Below are positions 7,665-14,335 of a stretch of 23,638 nt of DNA, one piece after another (position 1 is the first letter of the stretch; every line of letters starts with the position of its first letter). Location: positions 1-23,638 of the forward strand of contig UQWT01000030.1 of the NCBI GenBank assembly GCA_900544815.1. The letters run 5' to 3'. The stretch comes from an uncultured Bacteroidales bacterium (GTDB taxonomy: Bacteria > Bacteroidota > Bacteroidia > Bacteroidales > UBA932). The notes beneath the pieces are model-generated. The model was not told the DNA's origin. It was given only the letters and a program-made list of their open reading frames with translations, and did not search any database. The translations under genes and the position numbers were made by a program.

Positions 7665-9200
7665 TTATTCTACAGATTTTACATGAAATTTATTCAATAT
7701 ACTTTTAATGGGAAATATGTTATCCAACATATTAATGTTTTGCTTACTGTAAAACGGCACTGAAAGCACTAAGCCAATAACAATTGACAAACAGATTTCC
7801 AAAAACAGCATATAGAGGTTATCGGCACGTATCAATAGATCTATTATAATAGAGACCCCAAAAACCATCATAAAGTAGAGGCAGCTCTTTGCTAACTGTA
7901 TGTATACAAGTTTAGTTGATTCGGGATATGCCTTTTTATAGATGGATATATGGAGAATTGCCCCTTGCAAAATGGCGGCAATTGCACCCATAATCAAAAA
8001 TACTGTCATATCAATGCCAAGTTCTAACAAAACTAAAACAACAGACATATAGACTACAGCAATGAGCAGACTCCAAATAGCGCACGATTTTACATTGTTC
8101 CAAAGACTGTTTACGACACTTATCGTAGCCCCAAAGGAGGTGATTGGAATTATCAGCAATTTTATGATCATCCAGGAGGAATATTGTGCAATCTCATCAT
8201 TTAGCCATACCCGTAAAAGAGATGTTGAAATGCCCATGACTATACCACAAAGCAGCCCGGAGACAAGCCCCACAATATAGGCTCCATTTACAGTGATTTG
8301 TACAAGTTCTTCATGTCTTTTGTCTGAATACGCTATGAGCATCAATGGGCGGAAAAGCACCCCTATCACAGCCGTTATACTTATGCAATAAGAGCCAAAT
8401 TCAGATATACTACCTAATACCCCCGTATAGTAAAGGCCAAAATAGTTATTAGTTAATATTGCATCTATCTTGTAAATAAAGACACTTGAGAAACTAATTA
8501 AAGATACCCATGTGAGCATCTTCACAATTGGCTTCATTGCACCAAAATCCACGAATCGTCTGCCAAACTTTATCTCACGGTTTTTTGTAGTCTTGTAAAA
8601 TATTATGCTTACAACCAATACCAGCAATTCGGCGAGCAACGCAGACAATCCCACATTCGCCACATCTGTAGAGAGAAATGAGAACAAGACAATATTGAAA
8701 ATAAGCTTGGTGAGATTTCTCAGTATCTTCAGATAGTTTATAAGGTCTAACCGATTGTCTGAATATATTGTAATGTTAACGCAATTGCTGCAAACCGCCA
8801 CAAACAGACTTGCAACAGTGTATGCAATCAGTTGTCCCACTGAGTGTACAAGGTTGTCCGGTATATGCAGCAACGTCTCTATTTGCGGTAGAAAACAGCA
8901 AATGAATGGCACTACAATGATTGCAAGCAGAATTGTAATTGCTATGGCAGAAGTGAAATATACAGACGCTTGCCTATAATTTTTTTGTCTGTACTCTACC
9001 GAATAAAACCTTGTAACAGAACTTTGCAGAGAGTCTGTCAATATAATTATGTATTGATTTATTACCAATGCTATTGGCAGCACTCCGTATGTGGCTACCC
9101 CTAACTCCCTAACAAGGTATGGCGTGTAAAGCAGGCCTACCAATACATTGGTTATAAGGCACATCACATTGGTGACTAAATTTTTCCTGATTTGTGTCAT
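7665..9200 (-). CDS. Wzx-type polysaccharide flippase (MOP superfamily)
   Basis: A 511-residue integral membrane protein with about 12-14 hydrophobic segments along its whole length and few long loops. The N-terminus, MTQIRKNLVTNVMCLITNVLVGLLYTPYLVRELGVATYGVLPIAL, is the classic start of Wzx/MurJ-like 'polysaccharide biosynthesis protein' transporters. The length fits the family (about 420-520). It should move undecaprenyl-diphosphate-linked repeat units across the inner membrane for the Wzy-like polymerase encoded downstream. Its ATG lies 3 bases after the stop of the truncated AlbA_2 gene, so translation is probably coupled to that remnant. Substrate specificity cannot be read from sequence. 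Confidence 0.92.
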   Translation of the reverse strand: MTQIRKNLVTNVMCLITNVLVGLLYTPYLVRELGVATYGVLPIALVINQYIIILTDSLQSSVTRFYSVEYRQKNYRQASVYFTSAIAITILLAIIVVPFICCFLPQIETLLHIPDNLVHSVGQLIAYTVASLFVAVCSNCVNITIYSDNRLDLINYLKILRNLTKLIFNIVLFSFLSTDVANVGLSALLAELLVLVVSIIFYKTTKNREIKFGRRFVDFGAMKPIVKMLTWVSLISFSSVFIYKIDAILTNNYFGLYYTGVLGSISEFGSYCISITAVIGVLFRPLMLIAYSDKRHEELVQITVNGAYIVGLVSGLLCGIVMGISTSLLRVWLNDEIAQYSSWMIIKLLIIPITSFGATISVVNSLWNNVKSCAIWSLLIAVVYMSVVLVLLELGIDMTVFLIMGAIAAILQGAILHISIYKKAYPESTKLVYIQLAKSCLYFMMVFGVSIIIDLLIRADNLYMLFLEICLSIVIGLVLSVPFYSKQNINMLDNIFPIKSILNKFHVKSVE

Positions 9201-9203
9201 CTG

Positions 9204-9536
9204 TTATTTAAAATCTTCGTCTCTGTATCCTTCCAAAGCTTTGGTTTCTTTGCGAATACGTAAAAGACCACTGCCTCGTTGTGGCAGCATCTCCACATCA
9301 GGCAAAGGGTCCATGTAGTCTAGAATCTTAGTGCTAATGGTTTCGCAGACATGCTGCAAATTATCCAAACCTCTAACAACACCCTCATTGTCGATGCCAA
9401 AGAAAAGAGAACCTCCCAATCCATTGGCAAAAGCACTTACGCTTTTCAACCAACTTTTGGGCTTCTTTTCTTCAAGCATCAATTTAAAATCGTATGCGGT
9501 ACATTCTGTTATCAGAGTCTTCAATTCCATTGTCAT
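9204..9536 (-). pseudogene. Internally deleted AlbA_2 / ATP-binding protein remnant
   Basis: A 110-residue open frame. Residues 1-85 are a good AlbA_2 (Schlafen-type nucleic-acid-binding) N-terminus: YDFKLMLEEKKPKSWLKSVS, AFANGLGGSLFFGID and DYMDPLPDVEMLPQ. It then jumps directly to RGSGLLRIRKETKALEGYRD, which matches the ERRGSGLRKI-type motif near the C-terminus of the same family (HATPase_c_4 region). It stops at DEDFK, before the family's usual PEF...F.V.L end. Relatives are about 400-500 residues, so the central part and the extreme C-terminus have been lost while the frame stayed open. It heads the minus-strand polysaccharide genes and is 3 bases from the flippase, so it may survive as a leader cistron. 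It is probably non-functional as an ATPase; a free AlbA_2 domain function is not excluded. Confidence 0.75.
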
Positions 9537-9622
9537 GATGGCTACTATATTATCGCTCAGTAAAATCTAGGCCTATTCATGAACACAAAATTACAACAAT
9601 TATCGGAAAACCAGTATGAAAG

Positions 9623-9697
9623 TCTTTGCTTCCCTACAATTAATCTTTATTGTTGTATTTTTGCAGGCGATACTTATATGCGTGTTGCCGGTAATTC
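9623..9697 (+). repeat. Promoter-like repeat, copy B
   Basis: This is the partner of the element at 6075-6150, in the same orientation. It shares TCTTTG, TTCCC, ACAATTA, ATTGTTGTATTTTT and GTGTTG blocks at matching spacing (one single-base indel). The two copies lie 3.55 kb apart and flank the GT4, flippase and AlbA_2 remnant. Confidence 0.55.
9656..9663 (+). promoter_or_regulatory. Putative -7 promoter element for the PrdX-like gene
   Basis: TATTTTTG followed by CAGGC matches TAnnTTTG. The nearest TTTG upstream (9625-9628) is 27 bases away, longer than the usual 19-21. The predicted leader to the ATG at 9837 is about 165 bases and includes the 14-bp hairpin at 9740-9791. Confidence 0.5.
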
Positions 9698-9836
9698 AAT
9701 TGTTCAATAAGCAATGCGCTTATATATCCGAAACCGAACATGAAAATCTTTGAAATTAATTTGTCCAAGGTAAAATATCAAAGATTTTCATTGAGAGAGA
9801 ACGGTAGTGATAGTCTGAAATAAAAAATTAGTTAAG

Positions 9837-10436
9837 ATGGAATATGAAAATGTAGATGGAATTAGCGGAACGGTAAAACAGTTATGCGTGAAAGGGAGGT
9901 ATATTGGCAGGCCGGCAAGTGATGAAGGACGTAGTGAGGTGGAGATCAACACATATAATTTTTTGGATTCATTAGGCATCTCTTATGAAACCTTATGCCA
10001 TGATGCAGCTTTCACCATGGAAGAGTGCATGGAGGTAGAGAAAAACTTGGGTGCACCAATTTGCAAGAATCTTTTCTTGTGCAATCGGCAGCAGACACAG
10101 TTTTATTTGCTGATGCTGCCGGGGGAGAAGCATTTTAAGACAAAGTTTCTGTCATCTGAATTGGGTTGTGCCAGGTTATCGTTTGCATCCGGAGAGCAGA
10201 TGACAGAGCTGCTTGGAATCAGCCCCGGTTCTGTTTCTCCTATGGGGTTGATGAATGATAGCGAACAAAAAGTGATGCTGGTGGTGGACAACGAACTTAT
10301 GGACTCCAAATATATTGGATGCCACCCATGCGTGAACACGGCTACATTGAAGATTAAGATGAGTGATCTTTTGGATAAGATAGTCCCTGCAACCAATCAT
10401 ACCTTTAAGATTGTTACACTCCGCTCCGAGGAATGA
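9837..10436 (+). CDS. Prolyl-tRNA editing protein, PrdX/ProXp-ala (YbaK-like) family
   Basis: A 199-residue freestanding trans-editing domain related to the insertion domain of prolyl-tRNA synthetase. Members hydrolyse mischarged Ala-tRNA(Pro). Visible family marks are YIGRPASDEGR (residues 22-32), HDAAFTMEEC, ICKNLFLCN with the conserved lysine K77, GISPGSVSPMGLMND, and GCHPCVNTATLKIKMSDLL with H163. The length is slightly above the usual 160-180 because of about 20 extra N-terminal residues before YIGRP; the ATG at 9837 is the start that includes them. It is separated by more than 300 bases from xseA and seems to be its own transcription unit. Function as Ala-tRNA(Pro) rather than Cys-tRNA(Pro) deacylase is inferred from the motif pattern. 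Confidence 0.88.
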   Translation: MEYENVDGISGTVKQLCVKGRYIGRPASDEGRSEVEINTYNFLDSLGISYETLCHDAAFTMEECMEVEKNLGAPICKNLFLCNRQQTQFYLLMLPGEKHFKTKFLSSELGCARLSFASGEQMTELLGISPGSVSPMGLMNDSEQKVMLVVDNELMDSKYIGCHPCVNTATLKIKMSDLLDKIVPATNHTFKIVTLRSEE

Positions 10437-10682
10437 AAGTTTATCAGCTTTGGCTTTGGCCAATTTAATTTTGAACGCTAACGCCATATTAGTTAATAGT
10501 TTATGGTTTATAGTTCGCTTACGCACAGCTTTTCCTCGCCATGGCAAAGCTCAAACAAGTTTGTCTTTGCTCATATGGCTTACGGAAAAGGTTTAGAGTC
10601 TGTTAATTAGATGGTGGGATCAAAAATATCTATACACTATAAACTTTTTAAGGCCAACGCCAAAGCCAACGCTATAAACTTT
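10436..10682. repeat. Imperfect 25-bp inverted repeat with TATAAACT/GCCAACGCC-type sub-repeats
   Basis: The arm at 10436-10460 (it begins within the stop codon of the PrdX-like gene) is, in reverse complement, the same as 10659-10682 except for one substitution and one missing base. Between the arms, related pieces recur: GAACGCTAACGCC near 10473, TAGTTTATGGTTTATAG near 10496, CTATAAACTTTTTAAGGCC near 10638. This looks like a short dispersed intergenic repeat family rather than a gene. Confidence 0.6.
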
Positions 10683-10751
10683 AAACTAAAATTTGTATAT
10701 TTGTGCTGTGTGGCTTATATGCTGTTAGGAAAAAAAGTTTCTTGTAATAAT
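10437..10751. other. Gap of 315 bases before xseA
   Basis: The reading frame of xseA stays open upstream to 10611, but that stretch is composed of the intergenic repeats and the promoter and shows no ExoVII-like sequence. It is best read as non-coding. It carries the inverted repeats described at 10436-10682 and a -7 element at 10696-10703. No intrinsic terminator for the upstream gene is obvious. Confidence 0.65.
10696..10703 (+). promoter_or_regulatory. Putative -7 promoter element for xseA
   Basis: TATATTTG followed by TGC, a full TAnnTTTG match, 48 bases before the preferred ATG at 10752. The expected start of transcription (about 10709) would lie inside the longer open frame that begins at 10611, which argues for the downstream ATG. 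Confidence 0.55.
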
Positions 10752-11996
10752 ATGATAACTATGATGGATGTGGAGAAGGAAACGGTAACACTTTTACAGT
10801 TACAAAAGATAATAAAAAGCGGTGTGGAGGGAGCTGCACCAGGCGCTGTGTGGGTCAAGGCAGAGATTGCGGAGATAAAGGAGAACTACAGCGGACACTG
10901 CTATTTAGAGTTGGTTGAGTACAACGACAAGCAGCAGCTTATGGCTAAGGTGAGGGCTGTTATATGGGCATCGCAGTACAGGGTAATAAAACCGTATTTC
11001 AAGGAGAAGACAGGCAGTTATATAGAGGCAGGGATGCATCTGCTTATGCAGGTAATTGTTCAATTTTCAGAAGTTTACGGACTCAGTCTTGTTATAAGGG
11101 ATATAGACCCTGATTATTCCATAGGTGAATTGGAGAGAAAACGGTTGGAAACCATAGAGAGGCTTAAGAGGGAGGGGCTTATTGATAGGAACAAAGAGTT
11201 GGCCCTGCCACCTCTTCCGCGTAAATTTGCTGTTATATCTGCCACAACGGCAGCCGGATACAGAGATTTTATAAAGCATCTGCATAATAATGAGTTTGGC
11301 TTTAAATTCGCAACATGGCTTTTCCCGGCACCTATGCAGGGGGCAGATGCACCAAAGGGTGTGGCAGATGCCATAAACAAAGCTACAGAGTATAACAAGC
11401 TCTTTGTAGCGCAGAATGAGCCTGAATTTGATGCGGTGATAATCATTAGAGGAGGCGGAAGCGTAATGGATCTGTCTGCGTTTGATGATTATTGCATGGC
11501 GGAGGCGATAGCCAACTGCCCGTTTCCGGTTATAACGGGAATAGGCCATGATCACGATTACCATGTAGCAGATATGGTGGCAAACACAGACCTCAAGACC
11601 CCCACCGCAGTTGCGGATTTTATACTGGACATATTTGCGGGGGAGGCGGCCAACATAGAATCACTCTCTGCCAGAATACGGCTTGCTGTCATAAACAAGC
11701 TGAATGTAGCAGACACAAAGTTGCAGCTTGTAAAGAACAGGCTCAGAGATGCGGTGTTGAGACGGTTGCAGAATGAGGAGTACAGGCTCTCTCTATTGGA
11801 GCAGAAGCTGCGTATGGCAGATCCCACTGCAAGGCTCAGGCCAGGAGAGGTGATAATTGAGATAGACGGAAAACGTTATACGAATGATATAGAGACCTTT
11901 AGAGAGGGAGCAAATGTGGTGTTGCATTTAAAGGAGGGTGTTGTAAGCTTTAACATAAACAATGTGGAGATTAATTGTCGGGAAGAAAAAAAATAA
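10752..11996 (+). CDS. xseA: Exodeoxyribonuclease VII large subunit
   Basis: A 414-residue catalytic subunit of exonuclease VII, which degrades single-stranded DNA from both ends in complex with XseB. The N-terminal OB-fold is seen in GAVWVKAEIAEIKENYSGHC YLEL (split for length). The catalytic domain shows PRKFAVISATTAAGYRDF, VIIIRGGGSVMDLSAFDD (GGGS at residues 234-237) and ITGIGHDHDYHVADMVANTD with KTPTAVADFIL. A coiled-coil-prone C-terminal helix region follows. I chose ATG 10752 because the open frame back to 10611 is repeat sequence and contains the promoter; ATG 10761 or 10764 is also possible. The stop is 15 bases from xseB, so the two subunits form an operon. High confidence. Confidence 0.96.
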   Translation: MITMMDVEKETVTLLQLQKIIKSGVEGAAPGAVWVKAEIAEIKENYSGHCYLELVEYNDKQQLMAKVRAVIWASQYRVIKPYFKEKTGSYIEAGMHLLMQVIVQFSEVYGLSLVIRDIDPDYSIGELERKRLETIERLKREGLIDRNKELALPPLPRKFAVISATTAAGYRDFIKHLHNNEFGFKFATWLFPAPMQGADAPKGVADAINKATEYNKLFVAQNEPEFDAVIIIRGGGSVMDLSAFDDYCMAEAIANCPFPVITGIGHDHDYHVADMVANTDLKTPTAVADFILDIFAGEAANIESLSARIRLAVINKLNVADTKLQLVKNRLRDAVLRRLQNEEYRLSLLEQKLRMADPTARLRPGEVIIEIDGKRYTNDIETFREGANVVLHLKEGVVSFNINNVEINCREEKK

Positions 11997-12011
11997 CAAA
12001 AGGAGGAGATT

Positions 12012-12206
12012 ATGGATAGTAAAAAGTATGGACAGGCTTTGGCCGAGATAGAGGCTCTGCTTAAGAATATAGAGGACCCTAACAAGAAATTGGAGGATGT
12101 AAAGGCAGATCTTGAAAAGGGGCTTAAACTTGTTGAGTTCTGCAAAAAAGAACTTACAGACTATAAACAGGAGATAAATTCCGTTTTGGAAAACGAGCAG
12201 AGATAG
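12012..12206 (+). CDS. xseB: Exodeoxyribonuclease VII small subunit
   Basis: A 64-residue, highly charged helical protein: KKYGQALAEIEALLKNIEDP, then KLEDVKADLEKGLKLVEFCK, ending LENEQR. This is the classic XseB pattern (A..ELE.I...LE......L......YE.G..L...C...L). Several copies bind the XseA C-terminal helices to form the active nuclease. The size fits the family (about 60-80). A strong AGGAGG at 12001-12006, 5 bases from the ATG, is unusual for a Bacteroidota gene and may ensure excess of the small subunit over XseA. Confidence 0.93.
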   Translation: MDSKKYGQALAEIEALLKNIEDPNKKLEDVKADLEKGLKLVEFCKKELTDYKQEINSVLENEQR

Positions 12207-12233
12207 CAGAACTTTCACTTTGTTAGAACTAAT

Positions 12234-12241
12234 TATGTTTG
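12234..12241 (+). promoter_or_regulatory. Putative -7 promoter element for glgB
   Basis: TATGTTTG matches TAnnTTTG and lies 18 bases before the ATG at 12260. A TTTC at 12213-12216, 17 bases upstream, could be a weak -33 box. If real, the leader would be only about a dozen bases. It separates glgB transcription from xseAB. Confidence 0.4.
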
Positions 12242-12259
12242 GGTTCATAATTGCAATAT

Positions 12260-14239
12260 ATGATTTACGATAACGATGAGTATCTTCTTCCTTATAAGCG
12301 GGAGATAGACAGAAGATTAGAGAGGTTTCTCATTAAACGTGGGGAGCTTGCAGGCTATAACGGCAAATTAACCCATGCCGCAAACAATCATCTTTATTAC
12401 GGCATTCATAGAGATAAGAACGGGTATTGGTTTAGGGAGTTTGCCCCTGCAGCCAAGGGATTGGTGTTGGTAGGGGATTTTAATGATTGGCTTCCCGACA
12501 AAAACTACCTTGCACATACAGAGTGGTCATTTACCAATATAGGCGGTGGTAACTGGGAGCTGTTTGTGCCGGTAGAAAAGATAAAGGAGGAGGATCTCTT
12601 TAAGTGGATGGTGCAGTTCTCCACCGGAGAATGGGGGGAGAGGATTCCGGCATACGCAACAACCTGTGTTCAGGACAGACAAACCAAGCTTTTCTCGGCT
12701 CAGATAGACTTTAGCAAAAGAGAGTATGAGTGGAAGCACAAGTTCAGCCGGAAAATAACATCTCCGCTTATTTACGAGGTGCATATAGGTATGAGTTCAG
12801 AGCAGGAGACGGTATCAACCTTTAACGAATTTAGAGAGAATGTTCTGCCCCGTGTGATTGAAGATGGATATAACGTATTGCAAATTATGGCATTGCAGGA
12901 GCACCCGTATTACGGCTCGTTTGGGTATCAGGTCTCTAATTTCTTTGCCCTAAGCTCAAGGTTCGGGACCCCTGCAGAGTTTAAAAATTTAGTGGACGAG
13001 GCGCATGCGCATGGGATAGCTGTTGTAATGGATCTTGTTCATTCACATGCTGTTAAGAATGATTTGGAGGGTCTGTCAACCATAGACGGAAGCAGAGACC
13101 TCTACTTTCACAGCGGAGCGGCAGGAGATCATCCCGCATGGGGGACAAGATGCTTTAATTACGGCAAGGAGGAGACAATAAGATTTTTGCTTTCAAACTG
13201 TAAGTTCTGGCTTCAGGAATACCACTTAGACGGATTCAGGTTTGATGGCATAACAAGTATGCTGTACAAGGACCACGGCCTTGAACGCAATTTTACAGGC
13301 TATAACGATTACTTTACATCTAACACAGATACAGACGCTTACACATACCTATCTTTGGCCAATTCGCTAATAAAAGAGATAAAGCCGCACGCAATAACCA
13401 TAGCTGAGGATATGAGCGGAATGCCCGGTCTTGCAGCTCCGGTTGCAGAGGGGGGAACCGGATTTGATTACAGATTGGCAATGGGTGTGCCGGATCACTG
13501 GATTAAATGGATTAAGGAGCTTCCCGACGAATGCTGGAATGTGGGGGAGATGTGGTACCAGCTTACCAACAAACGGGCAGATGAGAAGACCATTAGTTAT
13601 GCAGAGTCTCATGACCAGGCACTTGTTGGCGACAAGACAATAATATTCAGACTGTTGGATTCTCTCATGTATACAGAGATGGAGAAAAGTTCCACAGATA
13701 TGAGGATAGACAGAGGCGTTGCCCTGCACAAGATGATAAGACTTGTTACCTTGGCAACTTGCGGAGGCGGCTATCTTACATTTATGGGAAACGAGTTTGG
13801 ACATCCGGAATGGATAGACTTTCCGCGCCAAGGGAACGGTTGGTCGTACAAGTATGCAACAAGAAAATGGAGCTTGGCAGACAACAACCTGTTAAGATAC
13901 AGCTCACTCCTGCAGTTTGAGAAGAATATGATAAAGCTGTTTAAGGAGAACGACATTCTCAAATACCGGCCTGTTTCCATTTACAATGATGTGGAAAAAC
14001 AGGTAATGGCCTTTAAACGGGGAGACTATATTTTTGTGTTTAATTTCAGCCCTTTGAAATCATATACAGACTACACTTTATATGGAATAAAAGATGGAGA
14101 TTACAGAGTTGTGTTAGACACAGATTGGAAAGAGTTCGGCGGTTTTGAAAGGAACAACAGAGATTTCAAATATAAAGTTTCAAATGGAAAATTTGAGATA
14201 TATGTTCCAAGCCGTTGCGGATTGGTTTACAAAATGTAA
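12260..14239 (+). CDS. glgB: 1,4-alpha-glucan branching enzyme, eukaryote-like (GH13)
   Basis: A 659-residue enzyme that cuts alpha-1,4 chains and re-attaches them as alpha-1,6 branches in glycogen. The N-terminal CBM48-like module contains WFREFAPAAKGLVLVGDFNDW. The GH13 barrel has YNVLQIMALQEHPYYGSFGY and VMDLVHSHA. Catalytic residues are the nucleophile D329 in GFRFDGITSM, the acid/base E383 in IAEDMSGMPG, and D452 in ESHDQALVGDKT. LTFMGNEFGHPEWIDFPR and the C-terminal beta-domain follow. Sequence style (short N-terminus, EHPYYGSFGYQVSNFFA, FMGNEFGHPEWIDFPR) is that of the eukaryotic/GH13_8 type rather than E. coli GlgB. The frame extends to a TTG at 12251, but ATG 12260 is the natural start. 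First gene of the glycogen cluster. Confidence 0.95.
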   Translation: MIYDNDEYLLPYKREIDRRLERFLIKRGELAGYNGKLTHAANNHLYYGIHRDKNGYWFREFAPAAKGLVLVGDFNDWLPDKNYLAHTEWSFTNIGGGNWELFVPVEKIKEEDLFKWMVQFSTGEWGERIPAYATTCVQDRQTKLFSAQIDFSKREYEWKHKFSRKITSPLIYEVHIGMSSEQETVSTFNEFRENVLPRVIEDGYNVLQIMALQEHPYYGSFGYQVSNFFALSSRFGTPAEFKNLVDEAHAHGIAVVMDLVHSHAVKNDLEGLSTIDGSRDLYFHSGAAGDHPAWGTRCFNYGKEETIRFLLSNCKFWLQEYHLDGFRFDGITSMLYKDHGLERNFTGYNDYFTSNTDTDAYTYLSLANSLIKEIKPHAITIAEDMSGMPGLAAPVAEGGTGFDYRLAMGVPDHWIKWIKELPDECWNVGEMWYQLTNKRADEKTISYAESHDQALVGDKTIIFRLLDSLMYTEMEKSSTDMRIDRGVALHKMIRLVTLATCGGGYLTFMGNEFGHPEWIDFPRQGNGWSYKYATRKWSLADNNLLRYSSLLQFEKNMIKLFKENDILKYRPVSIYNDVEKQVMAFKRGDYIFVFNFSPLKSYTDYTLYGIKDGDYRVVLDTDWKEFGGFERNNRDFKYKVSNGKFEIYVPSRCGLVYKM

Positions 14240-14261
14240 AATTATTGTTAATAATTAATAT

Positions 14262-14269
14262 TATCTTTG
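14262..14269 (+). promoter_or_regulatory. Putative -7 promoter element for the debranching-enzyme operon
   Basis: TATCTTTG, a full TAnnTTTG match, lies in the gap after glgB and 67 bases before the ATG at 14336. It overlaps the TTG/GTG codons that would otherwise extend the downstream frame, which supports the later ATG. A convincing -33 box is not seen. It could drive all four downstream glycogen genes and ribF. Confidence 0.5.
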
Positions 14270-14335
14270 GTGAAAGAATTATCTTTGAACCAAAGTTTCT
14301 ATATAATAACGTATTATAAACAGAAAGGGTATCAG

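Larger units (their letters stand above)
9616..9791. repeat. ATGAAA(G/A)TCTTTG repeats: two direct, one inverted, around a promoter
   Basis: ATGAAAGTCTTTG lies at 9616-9628 and ATGAAAATCTTTG at 9740-9752. The reverse complement CAAAGATTTTCAT is at 9779-9791. The last two form a perfect 14-bp hairpin stem when one further pair (A9753/T9778) is counted, with a loop of 24 bases. The outer pair (9616-9628 and 9779-9791) are inverted repeats with one mismatch that bracket the -7 element at 9656-9663. The hairpin would lie in the 5' leader of the downstream gene. Confidence 0.6.
9537..9836. other. Divergent intergenic region of 300 bases
   Basis: It separates the minus-strand polysaccharide genes from the plus-strand housekeeping genes. 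It contains the promoter-like repeat copy B (9623-9697), a plus-strand -7 element (9656-9663), and three copies of a 13-bp ATGAAA(G/A)TCTTTG word. I see no reading frame worth calling and no strong promoter motif facing left. Confidence 0.7.

Noticed and set aside
10611..10751. N-terminal extension of xseA from ATG 10611
   Set aside because: The 47 extra codons are repeat sequence and contain the TATATTTG promoter element; they do not resemble ExoVII. ATG 10752 gives a normal-length protein.
13367..13831. 154-codon minus-strand frame inside glgB
   Set aside because: Shadow of the GH13 catalytic domain, which is unambiguous on the plus strand.
14267..14335. Start of the debranching enzyme at TTG 14267
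   Set aside because: The extra 23 codons overlap a -7 element and are not typical of the family; ATG 14336 has a purine-rich leader and the usual N-terminus.
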